A DNA stretch of 64,000 nt from Pseudomonadota bacterium (GTDB taxonomy: Bacteria; Pseudomonadota; Gammaproteobacteria; Steroidobacterales; Steroidobacteraceae): contig JAJZDX010000013.1 in assembly GCA_021805865.1 (NCBI GenBank), positions 62,001 to 126,000 of the forward strand, read 5' to 3'. The position numbers and the translations under genes were made by a program. Positions 1-9,269 of this stretch are shown piece after piece; within the stretch, counting starts at the first letter, position 1, and every line of letters begins with the position of its first letter. Below the pieces are notes generated by a model that searched no databases, was not told the DNA's origin, and saw only the letters and a program-made list of their open reading frames with translations.

Positions 1-461
1 CCGTCAAAGGCGAGGGAGAGCTGAGGGTCCCAGCGCGGGCCGAGGAACGCGAGGGGTGCGATGAGCGCCCCGACGCTGACACCGGTGACGATCTGGAAGC
101 GGGGACGGGTGCCGAGCCGGCTCCAGCCGGAGAGCAGGCCGGCGCCGAACGCTCCTGCGCCGCCTCCGCCCGACAGTACGAGGATGTTGATGGGGTCGCC
201 ACGTGCCGAGCGTGCGATCCCGGCGAGGCGCGAGGCGGCCCACTCGCGCGACTCCCGCTCCGTCATCTCCCCGACCCATCGGACGGCTGGGGAGAATCCG
301 GGCGGATGAGCGTCTGAGTACTGCGGCGAAGGAGCGGGCCGACGGCTGAGCGCGGCGCAGCCGGCCAACAGCGGGCCGCAACCGAGGCACACGCAAAGCA
401 ACTTCAGAACCGTCGCCAGGCGCGGGCGCAATGCGGTTCCCGTGCCTCGCTCAACACTCAT
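1..461 (-). CDS. Patatin-like phospholipase lipoprotein (3' end cut by window edge)
   Basis: The frame starting with ATG at 461 stays open to the left edge, giving about 153 residues of an N-terminal fragment. Residues 17-34 form a lipoprotein signal ending in LLAGC, so Cys35 would be lipidated. Residues 98-107 (GGGGAGAFGA) match the patatin oxyanion-hole glycine loop, and GVSVG at 127-131 is the nucleophile elbow with Ser129. The catalytic Asp lies beyond the edge. Patatin family enzymes hydrolyse acyl esters of lipids; a membrane-anchored lipase role is inferred. It is divergent from the guanylyltransferase at 730. An overlapping 130-residue frame on the same strand lacks these motifs and was discarded. 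Confidence 0.85.
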   Translation of the reverse strand, partial: MSVERGTGTALRPRLATVLKLLCVCLGCGPLLAGCAALSRRPAPSPQYSDAHPPGFSPAVRWVGEMTERESREWAASRLAGIARSARGDPINILVLSGGGGAGAFGAGLLSGWSRLGTRPRFQIVTGVSVGALIAPLAFLGPRWDPQLSLAFD

Positions 462-729
462 GGTGCGACTCGAAACCACTGTCGACATGCGAAAATCTCG
501 CTCCCCGGCCCGACCTCGGGCAATCCGTAGAAGTCCTCACGGCTGTCGCTGCGGCGGCGGGCGCTCGAGGGGGGCGCCTCACCCCCGGGGCCCGAGATGC
601 CCAGCGTCGACCGTCGATGCGGAAATTCCCTATGTCCGAGGCCCTCGGGCAGGGCGGATGATCCCCTCAGGCGGGGGGCAAGCTTGGTGCGGGCCCGGCA
701 AGCGGTACAGTCAACCTGGAGCCTGCGCA

Positions 730-1719
730 ATGGTCGAGGAATCCAACACTTGGGCGCTGGTGCTGGCCGCGGGGGAGGGGAGCCGGCTCAGATCCCTCAC
801 CACGGCCGCATCGGGGACGATCGTGCCAAAGCAGTTCTGCTCGCTCTACGAGGGGCCCTCGCTGCTGCACGAAGCGCTGTGCCGCGCGCGCACCGTCACC
901 ACCGAGAGCAGAACTTGCGTGGTGGTGGCCGAGCAGCACCGACGCTGGTGGGAAGGCCCGCTCTGGTCATTGGCTCCCGATAACGTGATCGTTCAGGCCG
1001 ACAATCGCGGCACGGGTCTTGGCATCCTGCTGCCGCTGCTGCACATCCTGCATCGCGACCCCGAGGCGCAGCTCGTGCTGCTGCCTTCGGACCACTATGT
1101 GCGGTACGAGGCGGTGCTCAGCGCCGCGCTCGAGGAAGCACTCGCGAGGCTTGCGGGCGAGGCCCCTGAGACCGTATTGCTCGGGGTGCAGCCTGAGGAG
1201 CTCGATCCGGACCTCGGCTATGTCGTACCCGGCTCGAGCGACGGCACGGGCGCGTTCAGGGTGGACCGCTTCATCGAGAAGCCGTCGCTCACGATGGCGA
1301 ACGAGCTGATCCGCGAAGGGGCGCTCTGGAATACGTTCATCGTTGCATCGAGGGGGCGGGCGTTGCTCGGCCTGTTTCGGGAGCGCTTCCCGGACATCGT
1401 CCGCGCGATGTTCGCGGCGTTCGACTCCGATCGCCGCTCGGGCCCGCAGGGAGCGGCCATGGCCGGGCTCTACGAGAATCTTCCGGTCATCGATTTCTCG
1501 AGGGACATCCTCGCCGAGCAGTTGTCGCAGCTGCGCGTGCTGCCCGTTCCGCCCTGCGGCTGGAGCGACCTCGGCACGCCCAAGCGGGTGTCGGACGCGC
1601 TGCGTCGCGCCCCTCGACCCGCGGAGGCGCCTTGGGTGCGCTCGAGCATGGGGTATCTCAGCCTTGCGGAACAGCACGAGCGTCGGCGTGCCGCGCACGA
1701 AGCGCGAGCGCGGATCTGA
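730..1719 (+). CDS. Mannose-1-phosphate guanylyltransferase-like nucleotidyltransferase
   Basis: This 329-residue protein starts with the nucleotidyltransferase signature (LVLAAGEGSRL, residues 9-19) followed by a PKQF motif, as in GDP-mannose pyrophosphorylases that make GDP-mannose from GTP and mannose-1-phosphate. A Rossmann-type LLPSDHY segment supplies the metal-binding Asp, and FIEKPS and WNTF segments match the sugar-binding part. It is shorter than the bifunctional AlgA/ManC enzymes and has no isomerase domain. ATG 730 is preceded by GGAG at 718-721, the best ribosome site; an in-frame start at 442 would add residues with no family resemblance. Substrate specificity cannot be fixed from sequence. 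Confidence 0.8.
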   Translation: MVEESNTWALVLAAGEGSRLRSLTTAASGTIVPKQFCSLYEGPSLLHEALCRARTVTTESRTCVVVAEQHRRWWEGPLWSLAPDNVIVQADNRGTGLGILLPLLHILHRDPEAQLVLLPSDHYVRYEAVLSAALEEALARLAGEAPETVLLGVQPEELDPDLGYVVPGSSDGTGAFRVDRFIEKPSLTMANELIREGALWNTFIVASRGRALLGLFRERFPDIVRAMFAAFDSDRRSGPQGAAMAGLYENLPVIDFSRDILAEQLSQLRVLPVPPCGWSDLGTPKRVSDALRRAPRPAEAPWVRSSMGYLSLAEQHERRRAAHEARARI

Positions 1720-1782
1720 GGAATCGGCCGCAGGGCTCCCGGTCCGCTCTCACCGTGGAGGCCGCGGGCTCTCTGCGGCGGC

Positions 1783-3339
1783 TCACGACTCCGGCGCAGC
1801 CACCCTCGCGGAGTAAAACGACGCGTTCTGCCGGCCCCCCACGGCCTCCCGTGCGTAGCTGATCAGATGGTGCGCGACGAGCCCGACGTGGATCACATCC
1901 TCGATCCTTCCTTGCCGAAGAAGCGGCCAGGCCGTGCGCCAGAACGTCGCGCGGTAGTCCGAGGCGATGCCCACCTTCAGCAGCAGGTGGGACATGATCG
2001 ACAGGCCGCGGCGTATGTTGGCCCATGAGGCACGGGCCGGGCTCGCCGGCAGCGCGATGCGGTTCGGATAGGTGTGCACGAGGTTCCACGCGAAGCGCTC
2101 GTACACCGCCTCGGGACTGTAGGCCTCGGCGATGAGCCGTCTCCAGGCCGAGACCACTGTCTCGTAGGGCCTGCGGAAGCGGACGTTCGACTCGAGGCTC
2201 GGGTCCTCGACGATCCGGCCCTCCGCCGCGAGGCGCCGGTACAGCACCGTGCGTGGCAGGGCCTGCAGGAGGTTCGGAGTCAGCATCGGGATGTGGCTGC
2301 GGCGGATGAACTCGGCGATGCGCGCGGGGGTCTCGGGCGTGTCGGTATCGAGGCCGAGGATGATGCCGGAGACGACCTCGAGTCCGTAGGAGTTGAGCGT
2401 CTCGATCGCCCCGAGGATGGGCAACGATGCGTTGTGATGCTTGCCCATGGCCTTGAGCGCCCCGAGCTCCGGGGTCTCGATCCCGCAGAAGACGGTCGTG
2501 AAGAACGCCTCGCGCATCATCGCGAGGACGTCTGGGTATTTGGCGATGTTGAGAGTGGCCTCGCAGGCGAGCTCGAGGGGATAGCCGTTGCGCTGCTGCC
2601 ATGAAATCAGCGCGCGCAGCAGCTCGCGTGCGGCCTTGCGGTTGCCGATGAAGTTGTCATCGACGAAGTAGGCCGCGCCGAAGAGTCCGGCAGCGAGCTG
2701 GGCGTCGAGCTCGCGCGTCACCTGCGCCGGGGTCTTCAGGCGCGGCACCCGGCCGTACAGGACGGGAATGTCGCAGAACTCGCACCGGTAGGGGCAGCCG
2801 CTCGAGAACTGCACGCTGCCGATGAAGTACTTCTCGAGATGCGCCAGGCCGTAGGCGGGAGCCGGAAACTCGCTCAGCGGCCGGCGCACGGTCGTGGTGA
2901 GCCGCAACTGGCGCGCAGGTCTGTCCCGGCTCGCCTCGAGCAGTTGGAACAGCTGCTCGGTGGCATCGCCGAGCTCACCGATGTGCAGGTAGTCGAAGTG
3001 CGGATATTGCTCGGGAGAGCCTGAGACCGAGGGTCCGCCGAGCACCGTGGTCTTGCCGAGCCGGTGCGCGCGGCGGTTGATGTCCTCGACGGCGGTGCGC
3101 TGAACGTGCATGCCGCTCACGAACACCGCCTCGGCCCAGGCGAAGTCCGCCTCCGTCGCCGCGCCGACGTTCTCATCGATGAAGCGCACTTGCCAACCGC
3201 GGGGCACCGCGGCGGCGATCACCAGGATGCCCTGGGGAGGCATGAAAGCGCGGGTATTGCCGCGCAAGGGATAGGCGTGCTCGAAGGTGCCGAAGGAAGG
3301 TGCATAGCGTGGAAAGATGCAAAGGATCCGGCGCTTCAC
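1783..3339 (-). CDS. B12-binding domain radical SAM protein (DUF4070 type)
   Basis: 518 residues. The N-terminal third looks like a cobalamin-binding Rossmann domain, the middle holds the radical SAM cluster motif CPYRCEFC (CxxxCxxC, 4Fe-4S plus SAM), and the C-terminal part resembles DUF4070. Cobalamin radical SAM enzymes often methylate unactivated carbons; this broad group includes the hopanoid C-2 methylase HpnP, but no specific substrate is claimed. Translation starts at GTG 3339, with AGGAGG about 7 nt upstream inside GAGGAGG. It converges with the guanylyltransferase (63 bp gap) and has its own promoter-like sequence at 3443-3470. Confidence 0.82.
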   Translation of the reverse strand: MKRRILCIFPRYAPSFGTFEHAYPLRGNTRAFMPPQGILVIAAAVPRGWQVRFIDENVGAATEADFAWAEAVFVSGMHVQRTAVEDINRRAHRLGKTTVLGGPSVSGSPEQYPHFDYLHIGELGDATEQLFQLLEASRDRPARQLRLTTTVRRPLSEFPAPAYGLAHLEKYFIGSVQFSSGCPYRCEFCDIPVLYGRVPRLKTPAQVTRELDAQLAAGLFGAAYFVDDNFIGNRKAARELLRALISWQQRNGYPLELACEATLNIAKYPDVLAMMREAFFTTVFCGIETPELGALKAMGKHHNASLPILGAIETLNSYGLEVVSGIILGLDTDTPETPARIAEFIRRSHIPMLTPNLLQALPRTVLYRRLAAEGRIVEDPSLESNVRFRRPYETVVSAWRRLIAEAYSPEAVYERFAWNLVHTYPNRIALPASPARASWANIRRGLSIMSHLLLKVGIASDYRATFWRTAWPLLRQGRIEDVIHVGLVAHHLISYAREAVGGRQNASFYSARVAAPES

Positions 3340-3442
3340 GGCTCTGCCTCCTCAACCATCTGCCTGCCGGCTCCGCGGAACGGCTCGCGCGCCGTCTCAT
3401 CCGACAGGCGCCCACGGGCGTGGCGACATACCATTGGGTCCG

Positions 3443-3470
3443 AGTGTAGCGTCACCTGCCGCCGCGTCAA
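3443..3470 (-). promoter_or_regulatory. Sigma-70-like promoter for the radical SAM gene
   Basis: On the minus strand TTGACG (3470-3465) and TACACT (3448-3443) are separated by 16 bp in an otherwise GC-rich stretch. The leader to GTG 3339 would be about 95 nt. Confidence 0.5.
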
Positions 3471-3479
3471 TTTGCTTTT

Positions 3480-4020
3480 CCGCAAGCCACCTCGCCGGTG
3501 TGCGCTCCGGCCTCGATCCTCGCGCCCCGTCGTGCGCCGGCCGCAGTCCGGGACGCTGCCTGCGAACGCCTGCCGCCGATTCCCGTCGCGCAGCTGCGAC
3601 GGCGTGGAGGGTCTGGGCACTTCGGCCCGCCTCAAAGCCGCTGCCTCGCGCGCCGTCCGATGTTCCTTCTCAAGCGGGGTCGAGTCCGGGCATGCCTGGC
3701 GCGCACCTCGGTCACGTTCTGCCGAGTCGGCGCTCAACACGCCCGCGGGGGCGCGCGTGGGCGCCCCTCCGGTGCTCGAGCCGCCCATGGGTCGCAACCT
3801 CTCGGGCACGGTTGCGAGGAGGAAGAAGGCGATGGCGTTGGCCGAGGTGAGCAGGGCGAGGGGCCGGCCGATCGGCGCCATCGCGATGCCATACACCACC
3901 GCCCGCTGGGTGAGGGGATGGAAGTCTGGACATCCTCACCGCCCTGAAGGAAGGCCGGCGCGTCGGTGACGCCGTCGCCCGTCCTGCCCGGCGCCCGCGG
4001 TCAGGCCCGCCGCGCGCACC
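3480..4020. other. Region without a convincing gene
   Basis: About 540 bp between the acyl carrier protein gene and the radical SAM promoter. On the minus strand around 3800-3930 a short hydrophobic segment (…AVVYGIAMAPIGRPLALL…) is readable, but it is closed upstream by a stop and runs into low-complexity Arg/Ala translation. It may be the remnant of a membrane protein or chance. No RNA motif was recognised. Confidence 0.5.
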
Positions 4021-4023
4021 GAG

Positions 4024-4278
4024 TCAGCCCCTGGCCGCGAGGCGCTCCTGCACCAACTGCTCGGCCGCGTGCAGGCTCGCAAGTCTCGGGTACTCGGTTT
4101 CGGCGATCTCGATGCCGAAGGCCTCGCTCACCGCGGTGGCGAAATGCAGCGCGTCCATGGAGTCGAAGTCGAATTGCTCGCGCAGCGCCCGCTCCGGATC
4201 GACGCTGCCGGGCTCGATGTCCGGGGCCACGCCCGCCAGCAGGGAGAGCAGCTTGGTTCGCAGTGCGGTCGGATCCAT
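4024..4278 (-). CDS. Acyl carrier protein
   Basis: An 84-residue acidic helical protein with the carrier motif DSMD (in DFDSMDAL); its Ser is the phosphopantetheine attachment site. Length and charge fit ACP. It is the last gene of the dehydrogenase cassette, 14 bp after E2. A carrier protein next to a lipoyl-E2 could supply octanoyl groups for lipoylation or accept acyl groups from the neighbouring acyl-CoA-forming enzymes; both are inference. Start ATG 4278 was chosen because the longer open frame to 4434 adds only low-complexity residues and runs over the E2 gene. Confidence 0.85.
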   Translation of the reverse strand: MDPTALRTKLLSLLAGVAPDIEPGSVDPERALREQFDFDSMDALHFATAVSEAFGIEIAETEYPRLASLHAAEQLVQERLAARG

Positions 4279-4292
4279 GGCGGCTCTCCCGG

Positions 4293-5471
4293 TCAAAGGG
4301 CGTCCGGTTGTGCGAGCAGGTCGGCGATCGCGCGCAGGAAGCGGGCGCCGGAGCGGCCGTCGGTGACCCGGTGGTCCGCGGCGAGCGCCAGCGTGAGAAC
4401 CGGGCGGATGAGGAGTTGACCGTCCCTGACCCACGCCTGATCGCGGATCGCTCCGGCGCCCACGATCGCAACCTGGGGCGGATTGATGATCGGGAAGAGG
4501 GCGTCCACGCCGTCTGCCCCGAGGCTGGTGATCGTGATGGTGGCGGCCGTGAATTCCCCGGAGCGCAGGTGCCCGGCGCGCACGCGCGTGACGAGTGCGC
4601 TGAAGTCTTGCATCAGCGTCGCGAGGTCCTTGCGGTCCGCGTCGAGCAGCGCCGGAGCCACCAGGCCGCCGCCGCGAACGGCGACCGCGGCACCGGCATG
4701 CACGGCGGTGGAGGGCTCGAAGCGCCCGTTGCGGAAGTAGCCGTTGAAGCCCTCGATCCGCGCCGCGGCGAGCGCCACGGCCTTGGTGATGAGCACGGCG
4801 TCGATCAGGCGGTCTTTCACCGCAAGGGCGGCATTGTGGGCGGTCAACCAGTCGCGCGCCGGGCCGAAGTCCGCATGGTGCCCGAGGTAGTAGTGGGGGA
4901 TCTCGCGCTTGGCGCGCGCCATCGCCGCGCCGATCGTCGCGCGCATCGCGGCGCGGGCGCCCGTGGGCGCCGCGGGCGCCGCGGCCGCCAGCTTCTCGAC
5001 CTCCTCCAGGTGGACGATGCCGCCGGCGGCCTCTCGCCCGAGCTGCTCGAGCGAGAGGCCGAGCTCGAGGGCGCGGCGGCGCGCGGCCGGGGAGATCCGG
5101 GAGTGTCGCGTCACGCCCTCGCCGGGTGTCTCCGCCCGCGCAGGGACCGATGCCGGCGCGGCGGTGCCCGCCGCGGCGGGCGGTGCGGGAGCGCTTTGCG
5201 GGGCGGGCGGAGCCTGGGGCGCGCGGGCAGCCCCTGTCACCTCGAGACGGGCGAGCACGGTGCCGACCGCCACCTTGCTGCCCGGCTGCACCAGCTGCTC
5301 GAGCACCTGCGCGTCCTCATACGACTCGATGTCGATCAACCCCTTGGTCGTCTCGACGGTAACGAGCGGCTCTCCGCGCCGAATGCGATCGCCGGGCTTC
5401 TTCAGCCACTCGGTGAGCGTCGCGCTCTCCATGTCGGCGCCGAGGGAGGGCAGGGGGAATTCGACTTCCAT
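4293..5471 (-). CDS. Dihydrolipoamide acyltransferase (E2) of an alpha-keto acid dehydrogenase complex
   Basis: 392 residues with the usual E2 order: a lipoyl domain at about 1-80 with ETTKG, Lys43 being the lipoylation site; an Ala/Pro linker at about 80-120; an E1/E3-binding helix pair around RISPAARRRALELG; and a C-terminal acyltransferase domain ending in DHRVTDGRSG, which matches the DHRxxDG catalytic motif. E2 moves the acyl group made by E1 onto CoA. Its ATG overlaps the E1beta stop by one base (TGATG), so translation is probably coupled. No E3 (lipoamide dehydrogenase) gene is in the window. Pyruvate, acetoin or branched-chain specificity is undecided. Confidence 0.9.
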   Translation of the reverse strand: MEVEFPLPSLGADMESATLTEWLKKPGDRIRRGEPLVTVETTKGLIDIESYEDAQVLEQLVQPGSKVAVGTVLARLEVTGAARAPQAPPAPQSAPAPPAAAGTAAPASVPARAETPGEGVTRHSRISPAARRRALELGLSLEQLGREAAGGIVHLEEVEKLAAAAPAAPTGARAAMRATIGAAMARAKREIPHYYLGHHADFGPARDWLTAHNAALAVKDRLIDAVLITKAVALAAARIEGFNGYFRNGRFEPSTAVHAGAAVAVRGGGLVAPALLDADRKDLATLMQDFSALVTRVRAGHLRSGEFTAATITITSLGADGVDALFPIINPPQVAIVGAGAIRDQAWVRDGQLLIRPVLTLALAADHRVTDGRSGARFLRAIADLLAQPDAL

Positions 5472-6481
5472 CAGCCGCTCGCGCCGGGCGAGAGAAGGGT
5501 GCGCGCGGCGGCGAGGATTCTCTCGGGGCTCGGCAGCGCCGCCTCCTCGAGGTGCTTGGCGTATGGCACGGGAACTTCCATCGTGCACACGCGCGCGACG
5601 GGCGCATCGAGGTCGTAGAAGGCCTGCTCCATGATGCGGGCGCTCACCTCGGCCGAGAGGCTGCCGCTGCGCCAGCCCTCATCCACGATCAGGGCACGGT
5701 GGGTACGGCGCACGCTCGCCAGGATGGCCGCATCATCCAGCGGGCGCAGCGTCCGAAGGTCCAACACCTCCGCTTCGATCCCCTCCCGAGAGAGCGTCTC
5801 GGCCGCCGCCAGGCACTTGTACAGGCTCCACCCGTAGGTAATGAGCGTCAGGTCGCCTCCGGGGCGACGGATCGCCGCGTGATCCAGATCGACCCGCTCG
5901 AGGCCCGCCGTGAGCTCGCCCTCCATGTTGTAGAGATAGAGGTGCTCGAACAGCAGCACCGGATCGGGCGAAGCGAGCGCGGCGGCGAGCATGAAGCGGG
6001 CGTCATCGAGAGTGGAGGGCACGGCGATCCGAAGCCCCGGGATGTGCGCGTACCAGCCCTCCAGGCTGTGGGAGTGTTGAGCGGCGAGCTGGCGTCCGGC
6101 GCCGGTCGCGAGACGGATGACGAGCGGGACGCTCAGCTGGCCGCCTGACATGTGGCTCAGCGTGGCGGCGTTGTTCACGATCTGGTCGAGGGCGAGCAGG
6201 CTGAAGTTGACCGTCATGATCTCGACGATGGGCCTGAGCCCGCCCAACGCGGCGCCGATTCCCGCCCCGACGAAGGCGGACTCGCAAAGCGGGGTGTCGC
6301 GGATGCGCTGCGGCCCGAACTCCTCGAGCAGCCCCTTGCTCACCGCATAGCTTCCGCCGTACCGGCCGACATCCTCGCCCATGAGAAACACGCGCGGATC
6401 GGCCTTGAGCGCCTCGCGGACCGCCTCGCGCACGGCCTCGCGATAGGCGAGAGGGGCCGCCGGCTCAGGAGGCGCCGGCAT
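5471..6481 (-). CDS. Alpha-keto acid dehydrogenase E1 component, beta subunit
   Basis: 336 residues of transketolase-type beta subunit: [12 protein letters not shown] near the start, [18 protein letters not shown] in the middle, and the C-terminal swapped domain with LRTLRPLD and EGWRSG. With E1alpha it forms the thiamine-diphosphate alpha2beta2 heterotetramer that decarboxylates a 2-oxo acid and acylates the E2 lipoyl group. ATG 6481 lies inside the 3' end of E1alpha (17-nt overlap); an upstream in-frame start at 6532 would only add residues read out of frame through E1alpha. Confidence 0.92.
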   Translation of the reverse strand: MPAPPEPAAPLAYREAVREAVREALKADPRVFLMGEDVGRYGGSYAVSKGLLEEFGPQRIRDTPLCESAFVGAGIGAALGGLRPIVEIMTVNFSLLALDQIVNNAATLSHMSGGQLSVPLVIRLATGAGRQLAAQHSHSLEGWYAHIPGLRIAVPSTLDDARFMLAAALASPDPVLLFEHLYLYNMEGELTAGLERVDLDHAAIRRPGGDLTLITYGWSLYKCLAAAETLSREGIEAEVLDLRTLRPLDDAAILASVRRTHRALIVDEGWRSGSLSAEVSARIMEQAFYDLDAPVARVCTMEVPVPYAKHLEEAALPSPERILAAARTLLSPGASG

Positions 6482-7451
6482 AGACGAATCGCTCGAGTTC
6501 CGACACCGGCTCCCACGGGGAGCTCTCGGCAAACCGGACGGCGGCCTCGACCTGCGCCTGCGCCTCGCGCTCGAGCCGCTGATAGTCCTCCTCGGACATG
6601 AGACCGAGCGTCTTCAGGCGCGTGGTGAGCGTGATGATGGGACCTTTCTTCCGCCACGCCTCGATCTCGGCCTTGTCGCGGTACAGCTGCGGATCGAACA
6701 TGGAGTGTGCGCGGAAACGGTACGTGCGCATCTCGAGCAGGGCCGGTCCGGCGTCTTTGCGGATTCTTTCCGCGGCTGCGCCTACCGCCTCCTCGACGGC
6801 GAGGACATCCATGCCGTCGACGGCGGCCGCTTCGATGCGATAGGCACGGGCCTGGACGGTGATGTCCGTCTGCGCCTGCGCCCGCTCGAGCGCGGTCCCC
6901 ATGGCATACAGGTTGTTCTCGCAAAGAAAGAGGACCGGCAGCCTCCACAGGGAGGCGAGATTGAGGGATTCGTGAAATTCCCCCTCGGCGACCGCGCCGT
7001 CGCCGAAGAAGCACGCCGTGAGCTCCCCGGGGCGCGCAAGCTTCTGCGCGAGCGCCAGCCCGACCGCAATGGGCAATCCGCCGGCGACGATCGCGTTGCC
7101 GCCGTAGAATCTTTTGGAAGCATCGAACAGGTGCATCGAGCCCCCGCGGCCGCGGCTGCACCCGGTGTGCTTGCCGAAGAGCTCGGCCATCACCTTCTCC
7201 ATGGAAATGCCGCGCACGAGGGCGTGTCCGTGCTCGCGGTAGGTGGAGACGATTGCATCGCAGGGGCGCAAGGCCTTCAGGGCGCCGACGGCGACGGCCT
7301 CCTCGCCGTTGTACAGGTGCAGGAATCCGCGAATCTTCCCCTCTCCGTAGAGCCGGTAGCAGCGGTCCTCGAAGCAGCGGATGCGCAGCATCTGGCCGAG
7401 CAGCTCAAGGCCGTGCTCCCGGGTCAGGATGCGCTCGGCGGGCGCGTTCAT
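6465..7451 (-). CDS. Alpha-keto acid dehydrogenase E1 component, alpha subunit
   Basis: 328 residues. The thiamine-diphosphate motif runs from GDG (residues 150-152) to ENN (178-180), with the GEFHESLN stretch typical of pyruvate/acetoin-type E1alpha. RFRAHSMFD near 245 fits the phosphorylation-loop region of this family. It overlaps the acetyl-CoA-synthetase-like gene by 4 nt (ATGA) and the beta subunit by 17 nt, so the three enzymes are translated as a block. The [11 protein letters not shown] segment is the substrate-channel His region shared by pyruvate and acetoin dehydrogenases. Confidence 0.92.
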   Translation of the reverse strand: MNAPAERILTREHGLELLGQMLRIRCFEDRCYRLYGEGKIRGFLHLYNGEEAVAVGALKALRPCDAIVSTYREHGHALVRGISMEKVMAELFGKHTGCSRGRGGSMHLFDASKRFYGGNAIVAGGLPIAVGLALAQKLARPGELTACFFGDGAVAEGEFHESLNLASLWRLPVLFLCENNLYAMGTALERAQAQTDITVQARAYRIEAAAVDGMDVLAVEEAVGAAAERIRKDAGPALLEMRTYRFRAHSMFDPQLYRDKAEIEAWRKKGPIITLTTRLKTLGLMSEEDYQRLEREAQAQVEAAVRFAESSPWEPVSELERFVYAGAS

Positions 7452-9208
7452 TCCCTGCCCTCGAGGGTCGACAGGTCCCCCTCCGGCAGGCCGAGCTCTC
7501 TGGCGCGCAGAAGCCGGCGCATGATCTTGCCGCTGCGCGTGCGCGGCAGGCTCTCCTTGAATGCGATTTCCCGCGGCGCCACCGCGGCGCCAAGGAGTCG
7601 CCGCGCATGGCCCATGATGTTGCGGCGCAGCTCCTCGCTTTCCTCGAAGCCGGCCCTCAGCTCGATGAAGGCCTTCACGGCCTGCCCGCAGATCGGATCG
7701 GGGACGCCGATGACGGCGACCTGCGCCACGGCCGGATGCCTCATGAGGGCGCTCTCGACCTCGAAGGGGCTGATCAGGTGGCCGGCGGACTTGATGATGT
7801 CATCGGCGCGGCCGATGAACCAGAAGTAGCCATCCCGATCGCGACGGGCCAGATCGCCCGCGAGGTACCAGCCCTCGAGGAAGCTCGCCCGATAGCGCTC
7901 GGGGTCCTCGAGATAACCGCTGAACATGGATGGCCAGCCGGGCTTGAGCGCGATTTCCCCGGCCTGATCGTCCGAGTCGATGACCTCGAGCCCGCCCCCT
8001 TCGGCACGGCGGACCACCTGCGCCTCGACGCCCGGAACCGCCCGGCCCATCGAGCCGGCCCGCACCTCGCAGGCGGGAAAGTTGGCGATCATGATCGCGC
8101 CGGTTTCCGTCTGCCACCAGGTGTCGTGAAACGGCATGTCGAAGGCTTCGAGCCCCCAGGTGACCGCTTCGGCGTTGAGCGGCTCCCCGACGCTCGCCAT
8201 GTGCCGCAGGTGCGGGTACTTGCGCCCGCGGGCAAGCGCCGTGCCTGCTTTCATGAGCATGCGGATGGCGGTCGGCGCGGTGTACCAGATGTTGACGCGC
8301 TCCTCCTCGAGGATCCGATACCAACGCTGTGGGTCGAACTCCTCGCGATCGACGATCATGCTCGCTCCGCACGTGAGTGGGCCGATCAGCCCGTACGCAA
8401 TGCCGGTCACCCAGCCGGGATCGGCCGTGCACCAGAACACTTCCCCCGGGTGCAGGTCGAGGACGAGCTGACTCGTGACGTGCTGGGCGATCACCGCCGC
8501 ATGCGTCAATGTCACCCCCTTCGGCTTGCCGGTCGTGCCGCTCGTGAAATGCAGCAGCGCGACATCCTCATCGCGTGTGGGCGCGGAGTCGTACGTCTCC
8601 GGCGCGCGGCTCATGAGTTGGGCGAAATCCGCGGTGTCGGCCGGCAGATCTCCCTGCGGGGTCTCGCGGACGATGAGCACGTGGCGCAGCTCGGGAAGGG
8701 CGGCGCGGATTCCCGCCACTTTGCGCCGATAGAGGCTTTCGGTGGTCACGAGCACCCTCACGTGGCCCAATTGCAGTCGGGTCTGCAGGGGCTCGGGGCC
8801 GAAGGCGGAGAACAGGGAGCAAAAGACGTTGCCGGCCTTGAGCGTTCCGAGGCCGGCGATGAACAGCTCCGGGCCCCGGCCGAGGACGGTGGCGACGGCG
8901 GCGCCGCGCCCGAGGCCGAGAGAGCGGAGAATGTTGGCGAAGCGGCAGGCCCGCAGGTGAAGCTGCGCGTAGGTGAGGTCGGCCCGGTTCCAGTTCCGGT
9001 CGATGAATCGCGCGGCGACCCGATCACCGAGCCCGAGCCCGATCGGGCGCTCGAGCGCTTCGTGCGCCATGTTGAGGCGCGATTCCCCGCCGGCGAGCGC
9101 TCGGCGCGCCTCCTGCCAGCTGAATTGACCTCGGGCGACGCTGTAGTCGGTCAGATAATGAGACACGCCGCCCGCCGAGGGGCTCTTGTGCACGGTTCGG
9201 TCAGTCAT
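7448..9208 (-). CDS. Acetyl-CoA synthetase-like acyl-CoA ligase
   Basis: 586 residues of the ANL adenylating superfamily: the P-loop motif [10 protein letters not shown] (222-231), the aromatic motif WWQTETG, and RTRSGK with Lys561, the residue needed for adenylation and regulated by acetylation in Acs. It would activate acetate or another short acid to its CoA thioester through an acyl-AMP. It is about 60 residues shorter than classical Acs (about 650), closer to the AcsA type. ATG 9208 is preferred over a far-upstream frame start that yields Arg/Gly-rich sequence. It sits 61 bp after atpG and overlaps E1alpha by 4 nt. Confidence 0.87.
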   Translation of the reverse strand: MTDRTVHKSPSAGGVSHYLTDYSVARGQFSWQEARRALAGGESRLNMAHEALERPIGLGLGDRVAARFIDRNWNRADLTYAQLHLRACRFANILRSLGLGRGAAVATVLGRGPELFIAGLGTLKAGNVFCSLFSAFGPEPLQTRLQLGHVRVLVTTESLYRRKVAGIRAALPELRHVLIVRETPQGDLPADTADFAQLMSRAPETYDSAPTRDEDVALLHFTSGTTGKPKGVTLTHAAVIAQHVTSQLVLDLHPGEVFWCTADPGWVTGIAYGLIGPLTCGASMIVDREEFDPQRWYRILEEERVNIWYTAPTAIRMLMKAGTALARGRKYPHLRHMASVGEPLNAEAVTWGLEAFDMPFHDTWWQTETGAIMIANFPACEVRAGSMGRAVPGVEAQVVRRAEGGGLEVIDSDDQAGEIALKPGWPSMFSGYLEDPERYRASFLEGWYLAGDLARRDRDGYFWFIGRADDIIKSAGHLISPFEVESALMRHPAVAQVAVIGVPDPICGQAVKAFIELRAGFEESEELRRNIMGHARRLLGAAVAPREIAFKESLPRTRSGKIMRRLLRARELGLPEGDLSTLEGRE

Positions 9209-9269
9209 CACCTCGCTCCGGTTGCTCGATTGTCGGACCGGGCGACTGCCTGTCGATCCGCGAAAGTAC

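Noticed and set aside
442-729. N-terminal extension of the guanylyltransferase
   Set aside because: No family similarity; a good ribosome site precedes ATG 730 instead.
3336-3899. 187-residue minus-strand frame with a hydrophobic start
   Set aside because: Only about 40 residues look protein-like; the rest is low complexity and crosses the radical SAM promoter.
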